Numbered from the stretch's first letter, positions 33,062-41,468 are shown. The stretch: 59,474 nt of DNA from Verrucomicrobiales bacterium (GCA_016793645.1 JAEUHD010000131.1:1-59474), one strand, 5' to 3'. Numbers and translations are program-made. Notes: generated by a model not told the origin, from the sequence alone.

Positions 33062-34360
33062 TCAGGCGGTGATGCCCGGAAGCGTCGGGACCGGAGTTTG
33101 GTGCAGAATCTCCTGGACCACCATGGATGCGGAGACCTTGCGCAGACGCTTCTCGGGGTGGATCAGGATTCGATGTCCCAGCACATGCGGCGCAACCTCC
33201 TTGATGTGGTCGGGCAGGACGAAGTCATAGCCCTGGATGGCGGCGAGGGATTGGGCGGCCCGCAGGAGCGCCAGCGAGGCCCGGGGACTGGCGCCGAGCA
33301 CCACCGACGGATGCTCCCGGGTTGCGGTGACCAGGCGCAGGAGATAGCCGCGGACCTTCGGATCGAGATCGATCCGCCGCACCCGCTCCTGGGCGTCGAG
33401 AATCTCCTCCGGGGTGGCCACCGGCGTCAGGGTCTCGATCGGGTGTCCGAGTTGGAAGCCTTCGAGAATCCGGAGCTCATCGGACTGCGCGGGATATCCG
33501 ATTTGGAACCGGACCAGGAAGCGGTCGAGTTGCGCCTCCGGGAGTGGGAACGTCCCCTCGTGGTCGATCGGATTCTGGGTCGCGATGATGAGAAACGGGC
33601 GGTCCATCGGATAGGGCGTGCCGTCCACGGTGACGATCCGCTCGGCCATCGCCTCCAGGAGCGCCGATTGCGTCCGGGGTGTGGCCCGGTTCAATTCGTC
33701 GGCCAGGACCAGTTGCGCGAAGAGGGGTCCGGGTCGGAACTCAAACTCCGTCGTCCGGGGGTTGAAGATGCTCGCACCCGTGATGTCGGACGGCAGCAGG
33801 TCCGGGGTGCACTGGACGCGCTTGAAGGTTCCCCCGACGCTTTGGGCGAGTGCCCGGGCGAGCATGGTCTTGGCGACGCCCGGGACATCCTCCAGAAGGA
33901 TATGCCCCTCGGCGAACCAGGCCACCAGGGCCAGGGTCAGCCGCTCCCGTTTCCCGATGATCACCCGCTCCATGTGATCCAGAAGGCGGCGCGCCAAGGG
34001 GGCCACGCCGGACTCCGGGGATGCTTTCGGTTCGGCACCGGAGGGGCGGTGGGCGGGGGCGGAGACGGAAGGGGGCTGGGTCGGCGGAGGTGCCTCGGCT
34101 GCCGACCCCGCCGGCGGTGGCACCGAGGTTCGGTTCGGCCTTGGGGAGGCGGGAGGGGTCCGTTCCGCGGTCTCGGGCGCCCCGCCCACCTTTTTCAGGA
34201 ATGGGGAATTCGGGAGGTTCGCAGGAAGCCGGACCAAGGGGGAGGCGTCCACCGAGAGCCGTGTGGACTTCTTGCAGTACGGGCAGGTGGTTTCCTGTCC
34301 GGACAGTTCCTGGGGAAATTCCAGCGGCCGGGCGCACTGGCTGCAAAGGCAACGGGGCAT
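33062..34360 (-). CDS. MoxR-family AAA+ ATPase with N-terminal zinc ribbon
   Basis: A 432-residue ATPase. Residues 1-35 form a zinc ribbon (CSQC at 6-9 and CPYC at 26-29). A Pro/Ala/Ser-rich linker of about 85 residues follows, then the MoxR core. The core has EDVPGVAKTMLARALA (Walker A), VLADELNRATPRTQSALLEA (Walker B), ATQNPIDHEGTFPLPEAQLD (sensor 1) and GASPRASLALLRAAQ (sensor 2). MoxR proteins are chaperone-like remodelers. The ribbon is an unusual addition that could bind a partner or nucleic acid. The ATG at 34360 is chosen because it begins the ribbon; the longer frame overlaps the yhbY gene. Confidence 0.9.
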   Translation of the reverse strand: MPRCLCSQCARPLEFPQELSGQETTCPYCKKSTRLSVDASPLVRLPANLPNSPFLKKVGGAPETAERTPPASPRPNRTSVPPPAGSAAEAPPPTQPPSVSAPAHRPSGAEPKASPESGVAPLARRLLDHMERVIIGKRERLTLALVAWFAEGHILLEDVPGVAKTMLARALAQSVGGTFKRVQCTPDLLPSDITGASIFNPRTTEFEFRPGPLFAQLVLADELNRATPRTQSALLEAMAERIVTVDGTPYPMDRPFLIIATQNPIDHEGTFPLPEAQLDRFLVRFQIGYPAQSDELRILEGFQLGHPIETLTPVATPEEILDAQERVRRIDLDPKVRGYLLRLVTATREHPSVVLGASPRASLALLRAAQSLAAIQGYDFVLPDHIKEVAPHVLGHRILIHPEKRLRKVSASMVVQEILHQTPVPTLPGITA

Positions 34361-34412
34361 GGTTGCGGGTTTGGACCGGGCGCCGGCACGGGCGTCACGG
34401 CCCGGATTTGAT

Positions 34413-34727
34413 TCAGGAGGCTGGGGCAGGTGAGGGCCTGCGGAGAAACAACACGGCGACGTTCCCGACCCGCTGGACCAGTTGGGCACCGCTGCGGGCA
34501 AGGATTTCCGGGACCAGGACCTTCTTCTGGTCCTTGAAGTCATCGAACTTCACCTTCACCAGCTCGTGGTCCACGAGAGCCCGGTCCAGGGCCGCGTAGA
34601 AGGGTTCGGACAGCCCCGCACGCCCGATCTTGATGACCGGGTCGAGGCGTTGGGCCCTGGCTTTCAGGTCGCGGAGCTCGCGTCCGCTGGCGTGGCGGGA
34701 GTCGTCGGTGGGGGCGGGAGGGTTCAT
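34413..34727 (-). CDS. yhbY: YhbY-type CRM-domain RNA-binding protein
   Basis: A 104-residue protein with the CRM fold: RELRDLKARAQRLDPVIKIG, RAGLSEPFYAALDRALVDHE, LVKVKFDDFKDQKKV and QRVGNVAVLFLRRP. Bacterial YhbY associates with pre-50S ribosomal subunits. It is in tight order with the upstream nucleotidyltransferase gene (2-bp gap) and 52 bp before moxR. Confidence 0.92.
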   Translation of the reverse strand: MNPPAPTDDSRHASGRELRDLKARAQRLDPVIKIGRAGLSEPFYAALDRALVDHELVKVKFDDFKDQKKVLVPEILARSGAQLVQRVGNVAVLFLRRPSPAPAS

Positions 34728-34729
34728 GA

Positions 34730-35230
34730 TCAGGAATTGAGTTCGGTGCCGGACTGCACGCGCTGAACGAGGGCTGTGGTCGATTTGCCGGGAACGAATT
34801 GAAGAAAGCGGATCTGACCGCCGGCACTCTCCACCGCCTTCCGTTCCTCCTGGTTCATCGAATCGAGCGTGTAGTCGCCACCCTTGACATAAATGTCCGG
34901 GCGCACCGCGGCGAGGAACCGGACGGCACGGACCTCGGGAAAAATGCAGACGCCGTCCACGGAGGCGAGTGCGGCGAGCACCCGCGCGCGGTCGAACTCG
35001 GAATTCAGCGGCCGCCCGGGTCCCTTCAATTGCCGGACGCTGTCATCACCATTGACGCCGATCAGCAGGGCGTTGCCGAGGGATCGGGCCGCCTCCAGAT
35101 AGGCAACATGCCCGACATGCAGGAGGTCGAAGCAGCCGTTGGTAACCACAAGGGAGCGTCCCTCGCGGCGGAGTTGATCGCGCCATTCGGAAAGGCGGGT
35201 GGGGGACAGGACCTTGTCTTCCGAAGTCAT
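34730..35230 (-). CDS. HldE C-terminal-type nucleotidyltransferase (RfaE2-like)
   Basis: A 166-residue cytidylyltransferase-fold protein equivalent to the C-terminal half of HldE. That half adenylates D-glycero-beta-D-manno-heptose 1-phosphate for LPS core synthesis. The HxGH motif is at residues 38-41 (NGCFDLLHVGHVAYL), followed by GVNGDDSVRQLKGPGRPLN and the PDIYVKGGDY substrate loop. The kinase half is not attached; the closest kinase in the window is the PfkB protein at 16790-17803. It sits between comB and yhbY on the minus strand. Confidence 0.88.
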   Translation of the reverse strand: MTSEDKVLSPTRLSEWRDQLRREGRSLVVTNGCFDLLHVGHVAYLEAARSLGNALLIGVNGDDSVRQLKGPGRPLNSEFDRARVLAALASVDGVCIFPEVRAVRFLAAVRPDIYVKGGDYTLDSMNQEERKAVESAGGQIRFLQFVPGKSTTALVQRVQSGTELNS

Positions 35231-35279
35231 GAATGGCGGACGCTGGAGAGCATCGGGGGCTTTGACAAAGAATTCTTTC

Positions 35280-36062
35280 TCATCCGGGTCCGGGTTGAGG
35301 GGGCGGTAGTTCCGCCCGAAGACGGCCCTGGGGATCGAGCCGGGCGATGAACGGGAAACGGTCCCGTTCGAGGCAAACCGGAACGTCCCCGGCGAACTGG
35401 GGCTGGCTCAGCAGGCGGTGTCCGTTGCGTCCCTCCGCGACGGCCCGGAGCAGGTCGCCCCGGCGCGAGCGGTACAGGTCCCGGGCGATCCTCACGGCAT
35501 CGTCGATCCATCCGGACGAGGCCAGGTGCCAGAGTTCGTCAGCCAGCGCTCCGGCGGCCAGGGTGTCCTCCAACGACGCATGGTCCAGTGTGCCTGCGCA
35601 CACCAGCAGCAGTTGGCGCGGATCTTCCCGGGTCAGCCAGTGCGCGGTTGCGGACAGGTTTCCGAACGACGCTGCGAGGACCGCTGCTGCACCGGTGCAC
35701 GCGTGGAGGGCCCGGGTGCCGTTGGTGGTGGTCATGACGATGCGGCGGCCGCGGACGCGGTCGGGCGTGAACTCCCGAGGCGAATTTCCCAGGTCGAACT
35801 CCACGCCGCCCGTTTGCGAGCCGTCGATGCGCAGACCGTTTCGTTCGCCGGCCAGCATCACCGTGGGATCCGCAGCCCGACCGGCGAGCGCCTCCGGGAT
35901 TCCGGCGACCGGTTCCACCGATTCGGCGCCGGAGGCGAAAGCGGCCAGCAGGGTGGATGTGGCCCGGAGAACATCGAAGACCACGCAGACCGTCTCCCTG
36001 AGGTCGCGCTGGCGGAGACCGGCGAATTCGGAGGGGCAGAAAATGGCTTCAATGTGGTTCAT
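35280..36062 (-). CDS. comB: 2-phosphosulfolactate phosphatase family protein (ComB)
   Basis: A 260-residue member of the ComB family, which removes phosphate from 2-phosphosulfolactate in coenzyme M synthesis and, in bacteria, in sulfolactate formation. Signatures are VCVVFDVLRATSTLLAAFAS near residue 27, VMLAGERNGLRIDG, FDLGNSPREFTPDRVRGRRI, VMTTTNGTRALHAC and VCAGTLDHASLEDTLAAGAL. The start ATG at 36062 overlaps the 3' end of the glycosylase gene by 14 bp. No comA or comC is nearby, so the physiological substrate is uncertain. Confidence 0.9.
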   Translation of the reverse strand: MNHIEAIFCPSEFAGLRQRDLRETVCVVFDVLRATSTLLAAFASGAESVEPVAGIPEALAGRAADPTVMLAGERNGLRIDGSQTGGVEFDLGNSPREFTPDRVRGRRIVMTTTNGTRALHACTGAAAVLAASFGNLSATAHWLTREDPRQLLLVCAGTLDHASLEDTLAAGALADELWHLASSGWIDDAVRIARDLYRSRRGDLLRAVAEGRNGHRLLSQPQFAGDVPVCLERDRFPFIARLDPQGRLRAELPPPQPGPG

Positions 36063-36966
36063 GAGGTGGCGAGGGGGGGCGGGGGGAGCGTCGCCGGCTC
36101 GAAGCCTTGGGAAACGCAGTGCGTCCCAGGCGGGTCCGGACGTAGTGAAACAGATATTGCTGGGCGTAGCCTGCAAAGGGACCGAAGTGGGTCGCCGCAA
36201 ATCGTTCCAAGGTCCGGAAACTGGGACGCCGATTCGGGAAATACAGTTGGCGGAGCGCGCGCTGGACCCAGACGTCCACGGGGAAGGCGTCCTGCCGTCC
36301 ATAGGCAAACAGCAGGACACAGTCCGCGATCTTTCGTCCCACGCCGGGCAACTCCATCAACTCGCGACGAGCCGCTTCAGTTGGCAGGCCTGCGATTTCC
36401 TCAAGCATCGGACCGCCCTGGACCACGCGGCGCGCTGTGGCTCCGAGATAACGGGCGCGGAAGCCCAGTTTGCATTCCCGGAGCTGCCGTTCCTCCGTTT
36501 CGGCAAGCCGGCAAGCGGGGGGAAAGGAGTACACCGGTGCGGTTCCTGGAGGCACCGCCACGGGTTGCCCAAATCGCTCACACAGCAGGGAGACGCATTG
36601 CCGGATTTGGACGATCTGCTTCGTGGAACTCAGAATGAAGCTGGCCAGGCATTCCCAGGGGTCCTGGCGTAGAAGCCGAAGTCCCGGACATGCGGCGACG
36701 GCGTCCCGCATCGGGGGATCATCCGGAAACGAGGACCGGATGGCCGTGAGGTCCTCGTCGGTCCCCAAAAAGTGGAGCAGCCGTTCCCAGGGGGACGATC
36801 CGGTTGCGCCTTCCGCGTGAAGCTGTCCTGCGGTTTGCCACAATCGGAACCAATGGTCCCCCAGCACTCCCTCCCAGGCGGCACCCCGGGGAATCCACCG
36901 GAAGACCTGTCCGCTGTCGAGGGTGGCGGCCAGGTCGTAGTTTGTGAGGGGGAAGGATCGGGTCAT
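36049..36966 (-). CDS. OGG1-type 8-oxoguanine DNA glycosylase/AP lyase
   Basis: A 305-residue protein with the two-domain layout of eukaryotic-type OGG1. An N-terminal TATA-box-like fold (LDSGQVFRWIPRG, residues 16-28) is followed by the helix-hairpin-helix GPD domain. The catalytic Lys212 is in LPGVGRKIADCVLLFAYG and the catalytic Asp231 in FPVDVWVQRAL. It should excise 8-oxoguanine opposite C and cleave the AP site. OGG1 proper is uncommon in bacteria, which mostly use MutM. The C-terminal 20 residues are Arg/Pro-rich. It lies 10 bp after apt and overlaps comB. Confidence 0.9.
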   Translation of the reverse strand: MTRSFPLTNYDLAATLDSGQVFRWIPRGAAWEGVLGDHWFRLWQTAGQLHAEGATGSSPWERLLHFLGTDEDLTAIRSSFPDDPPMRDAVAACPGLRLLRQDPWECLASFILSSTKQIVQIRQCVSLLCERFGQPVAVPPGTAPVYSFPPACRLAETEERQLRECKLGFRARYLGATARRVVQGGPMLEEIAGLPTEAARRELMELPGVGRKIADCVLLFAYGRQDAFPVDVWVQRALRQLYFPNRRPSFRTLERFAATHFGPFAGYAQQYLFHYVRTRLGRTAFPKASSRRRSPRPPSPPHEPH

Positions 36967-36976
36967 GCCACGCCGG

Positions 36977-37507
36977 TCAATACCGGATGACGGCCTCGAC
37001 CGGATGCGTTCCCAGCCGGCTTCTTCCGTTGAGGAAGCCGAGTTCGATCAGGAAGCTGATGCCGATGATTTCGGCCCCGAGGCGTTGGAGCAGTTTGACC
37101 GCGGCGGCGGCCGTGCCTCCGGTGGCCAGGAGGTCATCCACGAGGAGCACCCGCTCACCGGGTTTCACGGCATCGACATGGATGGCCACCGTGGCGGATC
37201 CATATTCGAGATCGTAGCTTTCCTCGTGGGTGGCCCACGGGAGCTTTCCCTTTTTGCGGACGGGCACAAAGCCCGCACCCAGCTTCAATGCGGCGGCGGC
37301 TCCGAAGATGAAGCCCCGCGCGTCGATGCCCACGACCTTGTCCACCCGGCGTCCCCGCGCCGCAGCGATGAGGTGTTCAATGGTGGAATCGAGCAGGCGG
37401 CTGTCGAGCAACACCGGGGTGATGTCCTTGAACTGGATGCCGGGTTTTGGGAAATCGGGAACGTTGCGGATGGCTTGGGCGATTTCCTCGCGGGTGGCTA
37501 GGCTCAT
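36977..37507 (-). CDS. apt: Adenine phosphoribosyltransferase
   Basis: A 176-residue purine-salvage enzyme making AMP from adenine and PRPP. Diagnostic segments are IRNVPDFPKPGIQFKDITPV at the N-terminus, VGIDARGFIFGAAAALKLG, VPVRKKGKLPWATHEESYDL and the PRPP-binding loop VLLVDDLLATGGTAAAAVKL. Length matches the family. ATG 37507 starts the conserved domain; the upstream frame is shadow. This is the first gene of the minus-strand run that continues through the glycosylase, comB, the nucleotidyltransferase, yhbY and moxR. Confidence 0.95.
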   Translation of the reverse strand: MSLATREEIAQAIRNVPDFPKPGIQFKDITPVLLDSRLLDSTIEHLIAAARGRRVDKVVGIDARGFIFGAAAALKLGAGFVPVRKKGKLPWATHEESYDLEYGSATVAIHVDAVKPGERVLLVDDLLATGGTAAAAVKLLQRLGAEIIGISFLIELGFLNGRSRLGTHPVEAVIRY

Positions 37508-37651
37508 GTGATGTGACCCGCGGGTTGTCCGCCAAGGTCCCGGCAGGGTCAAGTTCCACCGCGCGAATCGCGGTCCGCCGTCGTGACCTCCACGCTTGCT
37601 GATCCCCGGGCGCACGATACGGTGGCACCTCAATCCTCGGTTACGATCCTC

Positions 37652-38098
37652 ATGAAACTTCTCCTCTCCATCGACGGTGGCGGTGGCGCCACCGGAACCT
37701 TCAATTGCACCAACAATTTTGTCCCCAACGGCGGTTCCGAAAAGGCCCTGATCGTCGGGCCGGACGGCGCTCCGCTCAGCCGGGCGACAGGACGGGTGGA
37801 GGTGCTGGCGCAGGACGGGAGCGTTCTCAGCAGCAACAAGGATGGCACCGGCAACACCCTGGGCGCCGACGGGTTGTTCTTCCTGGGGGTGATGAGTGTT
37901 CCCGGGGGAACCCTGGGTGGGGCCGGCCGTGTGACGCTCCGGGCCTGGGATTCCTCCACGGGCGCGACCTATGACGAGGCGTCGGTCAAGGGGCAGGTCT
38001 CCATTTCCCTCCCCAGCTTGGACGGCGGGATCAAGCCGCCGGACAACCTGATTGACTCGGACTTCCGCGGGCTCAGGCTCGCGGGCGGTATTGGATGA
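37652..38098 (+). CDS. Hypothetical glycine-rich beta protein
   Basis: A 148-residue protein that I do not recognise as a named family. It begins MKLLLSIDGGGGATGTFNCT and has a repetitive beta character (GGSEKALIVGPDGAPLSRAT, NKDGTGNTLGADGLFFLGV, LRAWDSSTGATYDEASVKG), like the small carboxypeptidase-regulatory/Ig-type domains of secreted Verrucomicrobia proteins. No signal peptide precedes it in frame, so it is either a cytoplasmic protein, a fragment of a larger secreted protein, or exported in another way. It is divergent from apt and directly upstream of the second 184-bp repeat element. Confidence 0.6.
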   Translation: MKLLLSIDGGGGATGTFNCTNNFVPNGGSEKALIVGPDGAPLSRATGRVEVLAQDGSVLSSNKDGTGNTLGADGLFFLGVMSVPGGTLGGAGRVTLRAWDSSTGATYDEASVKGQVSISLPSLDGGIKPPDNLIDSDFRGLRLAGGIG

Positions 38099-38124
38099 AT
38101 CCCAAGGCGAAGGCCCCCCGGTTC

Positions 38125-38308
38125 CTAGCCCGGATAGTACACATTCTTTCTGCTGCGGCTGGCTGCAAGGCCGTCTGACGGCGTTGGCCTCGCGTTCCTC
38201 ACCCGACAGTATGTCCCCAAACAGCCCGATTCGGAATCGCTTCGGCCGCCTTGCCAGAACGGCTTTCGCTGCGCCTCGCGACGAAAGGCTGTGAACGATC
38301 CGGGCTGG
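38125..38308. repeat. 184-bp inverted-repeat element, copy 2
   Basis: This copy starts with the same CTAGCCCGGATA and ends GATCCGGGCT. It shares most of its sequence with 24275-24458, including the internal GTTGGCCTCGCGTTCCTCAC and CGGAATCGCTTCGGCCGCCT. The internal stem is kept by a compensatory change: GCCCGT/ACGGGC in copy 1 is GGCCGT/ACGGCT here, so a C-G pair became G-C. It lies 26 bp after the hypothetical gene ending at 38098. Confidence 0.83.
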
Positions 38309-38608
38309 GGTTGGCTGGCCGATGGGAGGAGTGTTTGCCCCCGATGTGGGGTGGTCTGATTTCGAACCACCGGTCCGTATTCGGATCTGGGGATCGTCGT
38401 GGACTGCGGGACCGCGCGGACTGCGCTCGTGTCGCAGGAGCGATAAGGCGATTTCCTACCGGGATTACGCCTTGATCGCAGGGCGGTTAGAGTGAATTGC
38501 ATCTCTTGAGGAAACTTTCGCCGCATCGTGCCGTTTGGAATGGGAGATGCTGCGGAAAAACTCCAACCTGCAGAATCAATCATAGCAATCACTCATCAAG
38601 GACGTTTC
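38309..38608. other. Intergenic region upstream of a secreted-protein gene
   Basis: About 300 bp with no credible frame. A good Shine-Dalgarno (AAGGA, about 8 nt before the ATG at 38609) ends it. No clear -35/-10 pair was identified. Confidence 0.5.
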
Positions 38609-39271
38609 ATGACCTACAAAAACCTGTTTGGCATCCTTTCCCTGGCAATGGCCGCCGGCTTTCCATCGATCTCCAGGGCGGAGGACCTGACCACATTTCC
38701 CTGGCTGGTGACGGCCTCGGACGTGGCCGGACGACCCTGGAGCAGTTCGCTTCTCGTGTTTACCTCCCAAGTGCCCGATGGCGAAGGGTATCGGGTGGAG
38801 GGATATTTTGACTGGTTCCTCGACAACGTTTCCCAAGGTCGGGAAATGGTTCGCGGAACGATGACGAGCTCGGGCGGCCTGGACTTGGCTGGGTACGAGT
38901 TGATCAATCCGGGCTCCATCATTCTGGATGTCTACAAGGCCCGAGTGGAACTTTCCGAAGGGAAGATCTCCAACGGGGTCTTCGGTGTTCCCCAGGGGAT
39001 CGCCGGCGTCTGGTCGGCCGTTCAAACGCTCGAGGTGTCGTTCACCCTGGTCAACGAAACCACCGCCGAGCTTTGCTGGGATACCGGAGTCAATTTGTGG
39101 TACCAGGTACAGGTTCGCTCCGGGGTGGGAACGGATGGCTGGGTTCCCCTTCAGGCGGAATGGAAAAAGGGATCGGGTGGGCGCGAGTGCACCCAGATTC
39201 CGATCCAGCCGGGAACCTCGGCACAGTACTTCCAAGTGGTGACGGTGTCGGTGCCGCCTCCCGCCAACTGA
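38609..39271 (+). CDS. Secreted hypothetical protein
   Basis: A 220-residue protein with a clear signal peptide (MTYKNLFGILSLAMAAGFPS, cleaved near SRAEDL). The mature part is beta-rich and acidic, with segments such as FTSQVPDGEGYRVEGYFDWF, GSIILDVYKARVEL and ELCWDTGVNLWYQVQVRSG. The last of these, with its Cys and the following GRECTQIP, could form a disulfide. No family is recognised. The start at 38609 is preferred over the longer frame because of the signal peptide and an AAGGA ribosome-binding site. A strong hairpin follows 13 bp after the stop. Confidence 0.75.
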   Translation: MTYKNLFGILSLAMAAGFPSISRAEDLTTFPWLVTASDVAGRPWSSSLLVFTSQVPDGEGYRVEGYFDWFLDNVSQGREMVRGTMTSSGGLDLAGYELINPGSIILDVYKARVELSEGKISNGVFGVPQGIAGVWSAVQTLEVSFTLVNETTAELCWDTGVNLWYQVQVRSGVGTDGWVPLQAEWKKGSGGRECTQIPIQPGTSAQYFQVVTVSVPPPAN

Positions 39272-39283
39272 TTCGATGTCAGG

Positions 39284-39317
39284 TCCCCGCGCCAGACCTT
39301 CCGGGTTGGCGCGGGGA
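39284..39317. terminator. Terminator-like hairpin between convergent genes
   Basis: A perfect 11-bp inverted repeat TCCCCGCGCCA (39284-39294) / TGGCGCGGGGA (39307-39317) with a 12-nt loop lies 13 bp after the secreted-protein stop and 66 bp from the convergent beta-helix gene. There is no T run, so Rho-independent termination is not certain. Confidence 0.5.
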
Positions 39318-39382
39318 TTCCGGCTTCCGGTTATCCCGATACCCGGCGAGCCGGAGCCGAGGTGCCGGACCGAGGCGCGGCG

Positions 39383-41401
39383 TCATGGCCCTCTCCGGAT
39401 GCCGTGGGACGGGCTGGATTTCTCCCGTTGTTCCGCGGGACGGGGTCCGAGGTTGGTGAGTTGGATCGGGGTAAATCCCGTCGACACTGCAGGGGAATTC
39501 GGGCGCAGGCCCAGTTCCGGCCGCGCGGGATCCACCAACAGCGGATCCGCGATCTGCGAATGGCCGTCCTGGCCTCCCTGTCGCCATTCATCCCACGATT
39601 TCCCCGCAAATCGATACGCTGACGCCTGGGTTCCCGCACGGGTGTCGAAATAGGTGTTGTGATCCAAAAGGAACTCCCGGGTTGTCCCCATCCAGTGGCT
39701 GCCCAGGAGGTCGCCGGTGTCCCAGATCACAACGTTGTGCTCGAAGCGAAAGGAACGGTGTTCCTCGCCTCGTGTTCGCATGAGCTCGTGCTCGCGGTTG
39801 AAGGCGATCAGGTTGTTCCGGACAACGTTGTCCCGTCCGTAGTGCTGGTGGAATCCAGCGCTCTTGCAGCGATAGACCACGTTGTTCTCCAGAAGGATTC
39901 CGGTGCTGCCTTCGTCCGTGTAAAGTCCCCAACCGCCATAGCCGTGGCTGGAGATGTCGCGGAAGACGTTGTGCCGGATGACGGTGCCGGGTTGCGGACC
40001 CAGCGTGTAGATGCCGCCCATGTCGCTGAGGCGATCCTGTCCAATCCGCTCCACGAGGTTGAATTCGATCACATTCTCCCGGCATGGGGTGGCCTGGTAG
40101 CCCCAGTTCCATCCCACCGAGATCCCGGTGTAGTAGAGGTCGGAAATGTGGTTGTGGGCAATCCGGTTGGTGCCGCTGTGGAACACCAGGATGCCCACGG
40201 CGGGTGCAAAGATGCGTCCAAGGGACTGCAGGGTGTTGTCGGTGATCTGGTGGGAATGGTTTGCATCGGCAGCTCCGGCGTCACGGCCGCCGGGCTCACC
40301 CATCCGGATTCCGCCGCCTCCGACGTTCCGGATCGTATTGCCGACGATGCGCCAATGCTGCGCACCCGCACCGAGTTCGAGGGCGTAGCCGCCCAGGTTC
40401 TCGAGAAGGTTGTCCGCGAAAACGCCTCCCGTGGCGTGATGGACGCGGATCGTTCCCGGAATCGGAACCGCCGCCTGGGGGGAGATCAGTCCCGCGTCGG
40501 GCATGTCGTAATCCGCGTCAGAGAAGGCGATCCCCTCGATGCGGATGTCGCGGACAGGATGAGCGGGGTCGTCGCCCTGAATCCGGACGAGTTCGGTGAG
40601 TCGCGGAGCGACGACCAACGCTTCGTTGGGGTTCACGCCGGGAGGCGCGAGATAACGGAGGGTTCCCGACTTGCGGTCCAGATACCATTCGCCGGGTGCA
40701 TCGAGGGCATCGGCGACATTCTCGACCCAGTAGCGTGCATCCGCTTCGTCCATCCACGCGGGAACCGGTCCGCCCGGGAGCCGCGCAATTCCCGGATTTG
40801 TTCCCACGCCCACGTTGATGGAAAGGATCGGCAGGTGCAGATCCGTCCACTTCATCAACAGGACGAGACGGGCATCGCGGTCCCCGGCCCACTCGGGGTG
40901 GAGGTCTCCATTGTGAAAGGAGAGCTCGATGGGAGATCCCGACCCGAGTCGGCGGACGGTTTGAAGGAATCCCGTGTTCGGGGTTCGCGCCCGCTGCGCC
41001 CTCTGGCCGTTCACGAACAATTGCCGGAAATACCATTGGCCCTCACGAACCTGCGGAAGTGGGGTGATCCATTCGTTCGTGCGGTCCGGAACAGGCGTAA
41101 AACCCCGGATCCGCGTTCCTCCCGAGAGGATCGGATGTTCCCCGGGGGCGGCGCGCAGGGTGAGCCCCGAGTCGGCGGTGCCGAGATCCAGGGGGCGGGA
41201 CAATTCATAACGTCCGGAGCCGAGTTCGATGACGATGCCGGACTTCGTGGCGCCGCGTTGTCGCGCTTCCTCCAACGCCCGACGCAGCGGGGCGTCCGAG
41301 TGGGCGTCGTCGGGTACCACCTGGAGAATCGTTTCGGCGAGGAGAGGTTCGATTCCCAGGAACCCGAGCAGCAGAATGGAACCAACGAGTCGCAGGCGCA
41401 T
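39383..41401 (-). CDS. Secreted right-handed parallel beta-helix protein
   Basis: A 672-residue exported protein. The signal peptide (MRLRLVGSILLLGFLGIEPL) ends near LLAETI. The N-terminal part (TILQVVPDDAHSDAPLRRAL, GRYELSRPLDLGTADSGLTL) is the start of a beta-helix polysaccharide-binding or lyase domain. The rest shows repeated PbH1-type coils: RIVGNTIRNVGGGGIRMGE, NRIAHNHISDLYYTGISVGW, VIRHNVFRDISSHGYGGWG, ILLENNVVYRCKSAGFH and VVRNNLIAFNREHE. Such proteins act on pectin-, alginate- or chondroitin-like polymers, but no catalytic residues can be assigned by eye. It is followed on the minus strand side by the sulfatase-free DUF1501/PSD1 pair. Confidence 0.85.
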   Translation of the reverse strand: MRLRLVGSILLLGFLGIEPLLAETILQVVPDDAHSDAPLRRALEEARQRGATKSGIVIELGSGRYELSRPLDLGTADSGLTLRAAPGEHPILSGGTRIRGFTPVPDRTNEWITPLPQVREGQWYFRQLFVNGQRAQRARTPNTGFLQTVRRLGSGSPIELSFHNGDLHPEWAGDRDARLVLLMKWTDLHLPILSINVGVGTNPGIARLPGGPVPAWMDEADARYWVENVADALDAPGEWYLDRKSGTLRYLAPPGVNPNEALVVAPRLTELVRIQGDDPAHPVRDIRIEGIAFSDADYDMPDAGLISPQAAVPIPGTIRVHHATGGVFADNLLENLGGYALELGAGAQHWRIVGNTIRNVGGGGIRMGEPGGRDAGAADANHSHQITDNTLQSLGRIFAPAVGILVFHSGTNRIAHNHISDLYYTGISVGWNWGYQATPCRENVIEFNLVERIGQDRLSDMGGIYTLGPQPGTVIRHNVFRDISSHGYGGWGLYTDEGSTGILLENNVVYRCKSAGFHQHYGRDNVVRNNLIAFNREHELMRTRGEEHRSFRFEHNVVIWDTGDLLGSHWMGTTREFLLDHNTYFDTRAGTQASAYRFAGKSWDEWRQGGQDGHSQIADPLLVDPARPELGLRPNSPAVSTGFTPIQLTNLGPRPAEQREKSSPSHGIRRGP

Positions 41402-41468
41402 CCGGGGTGGACGGCTCTGCGGGTCAATTCCTTCAGACGCGAAAATGGCGTCCTGGGCGTGGGGCTCC

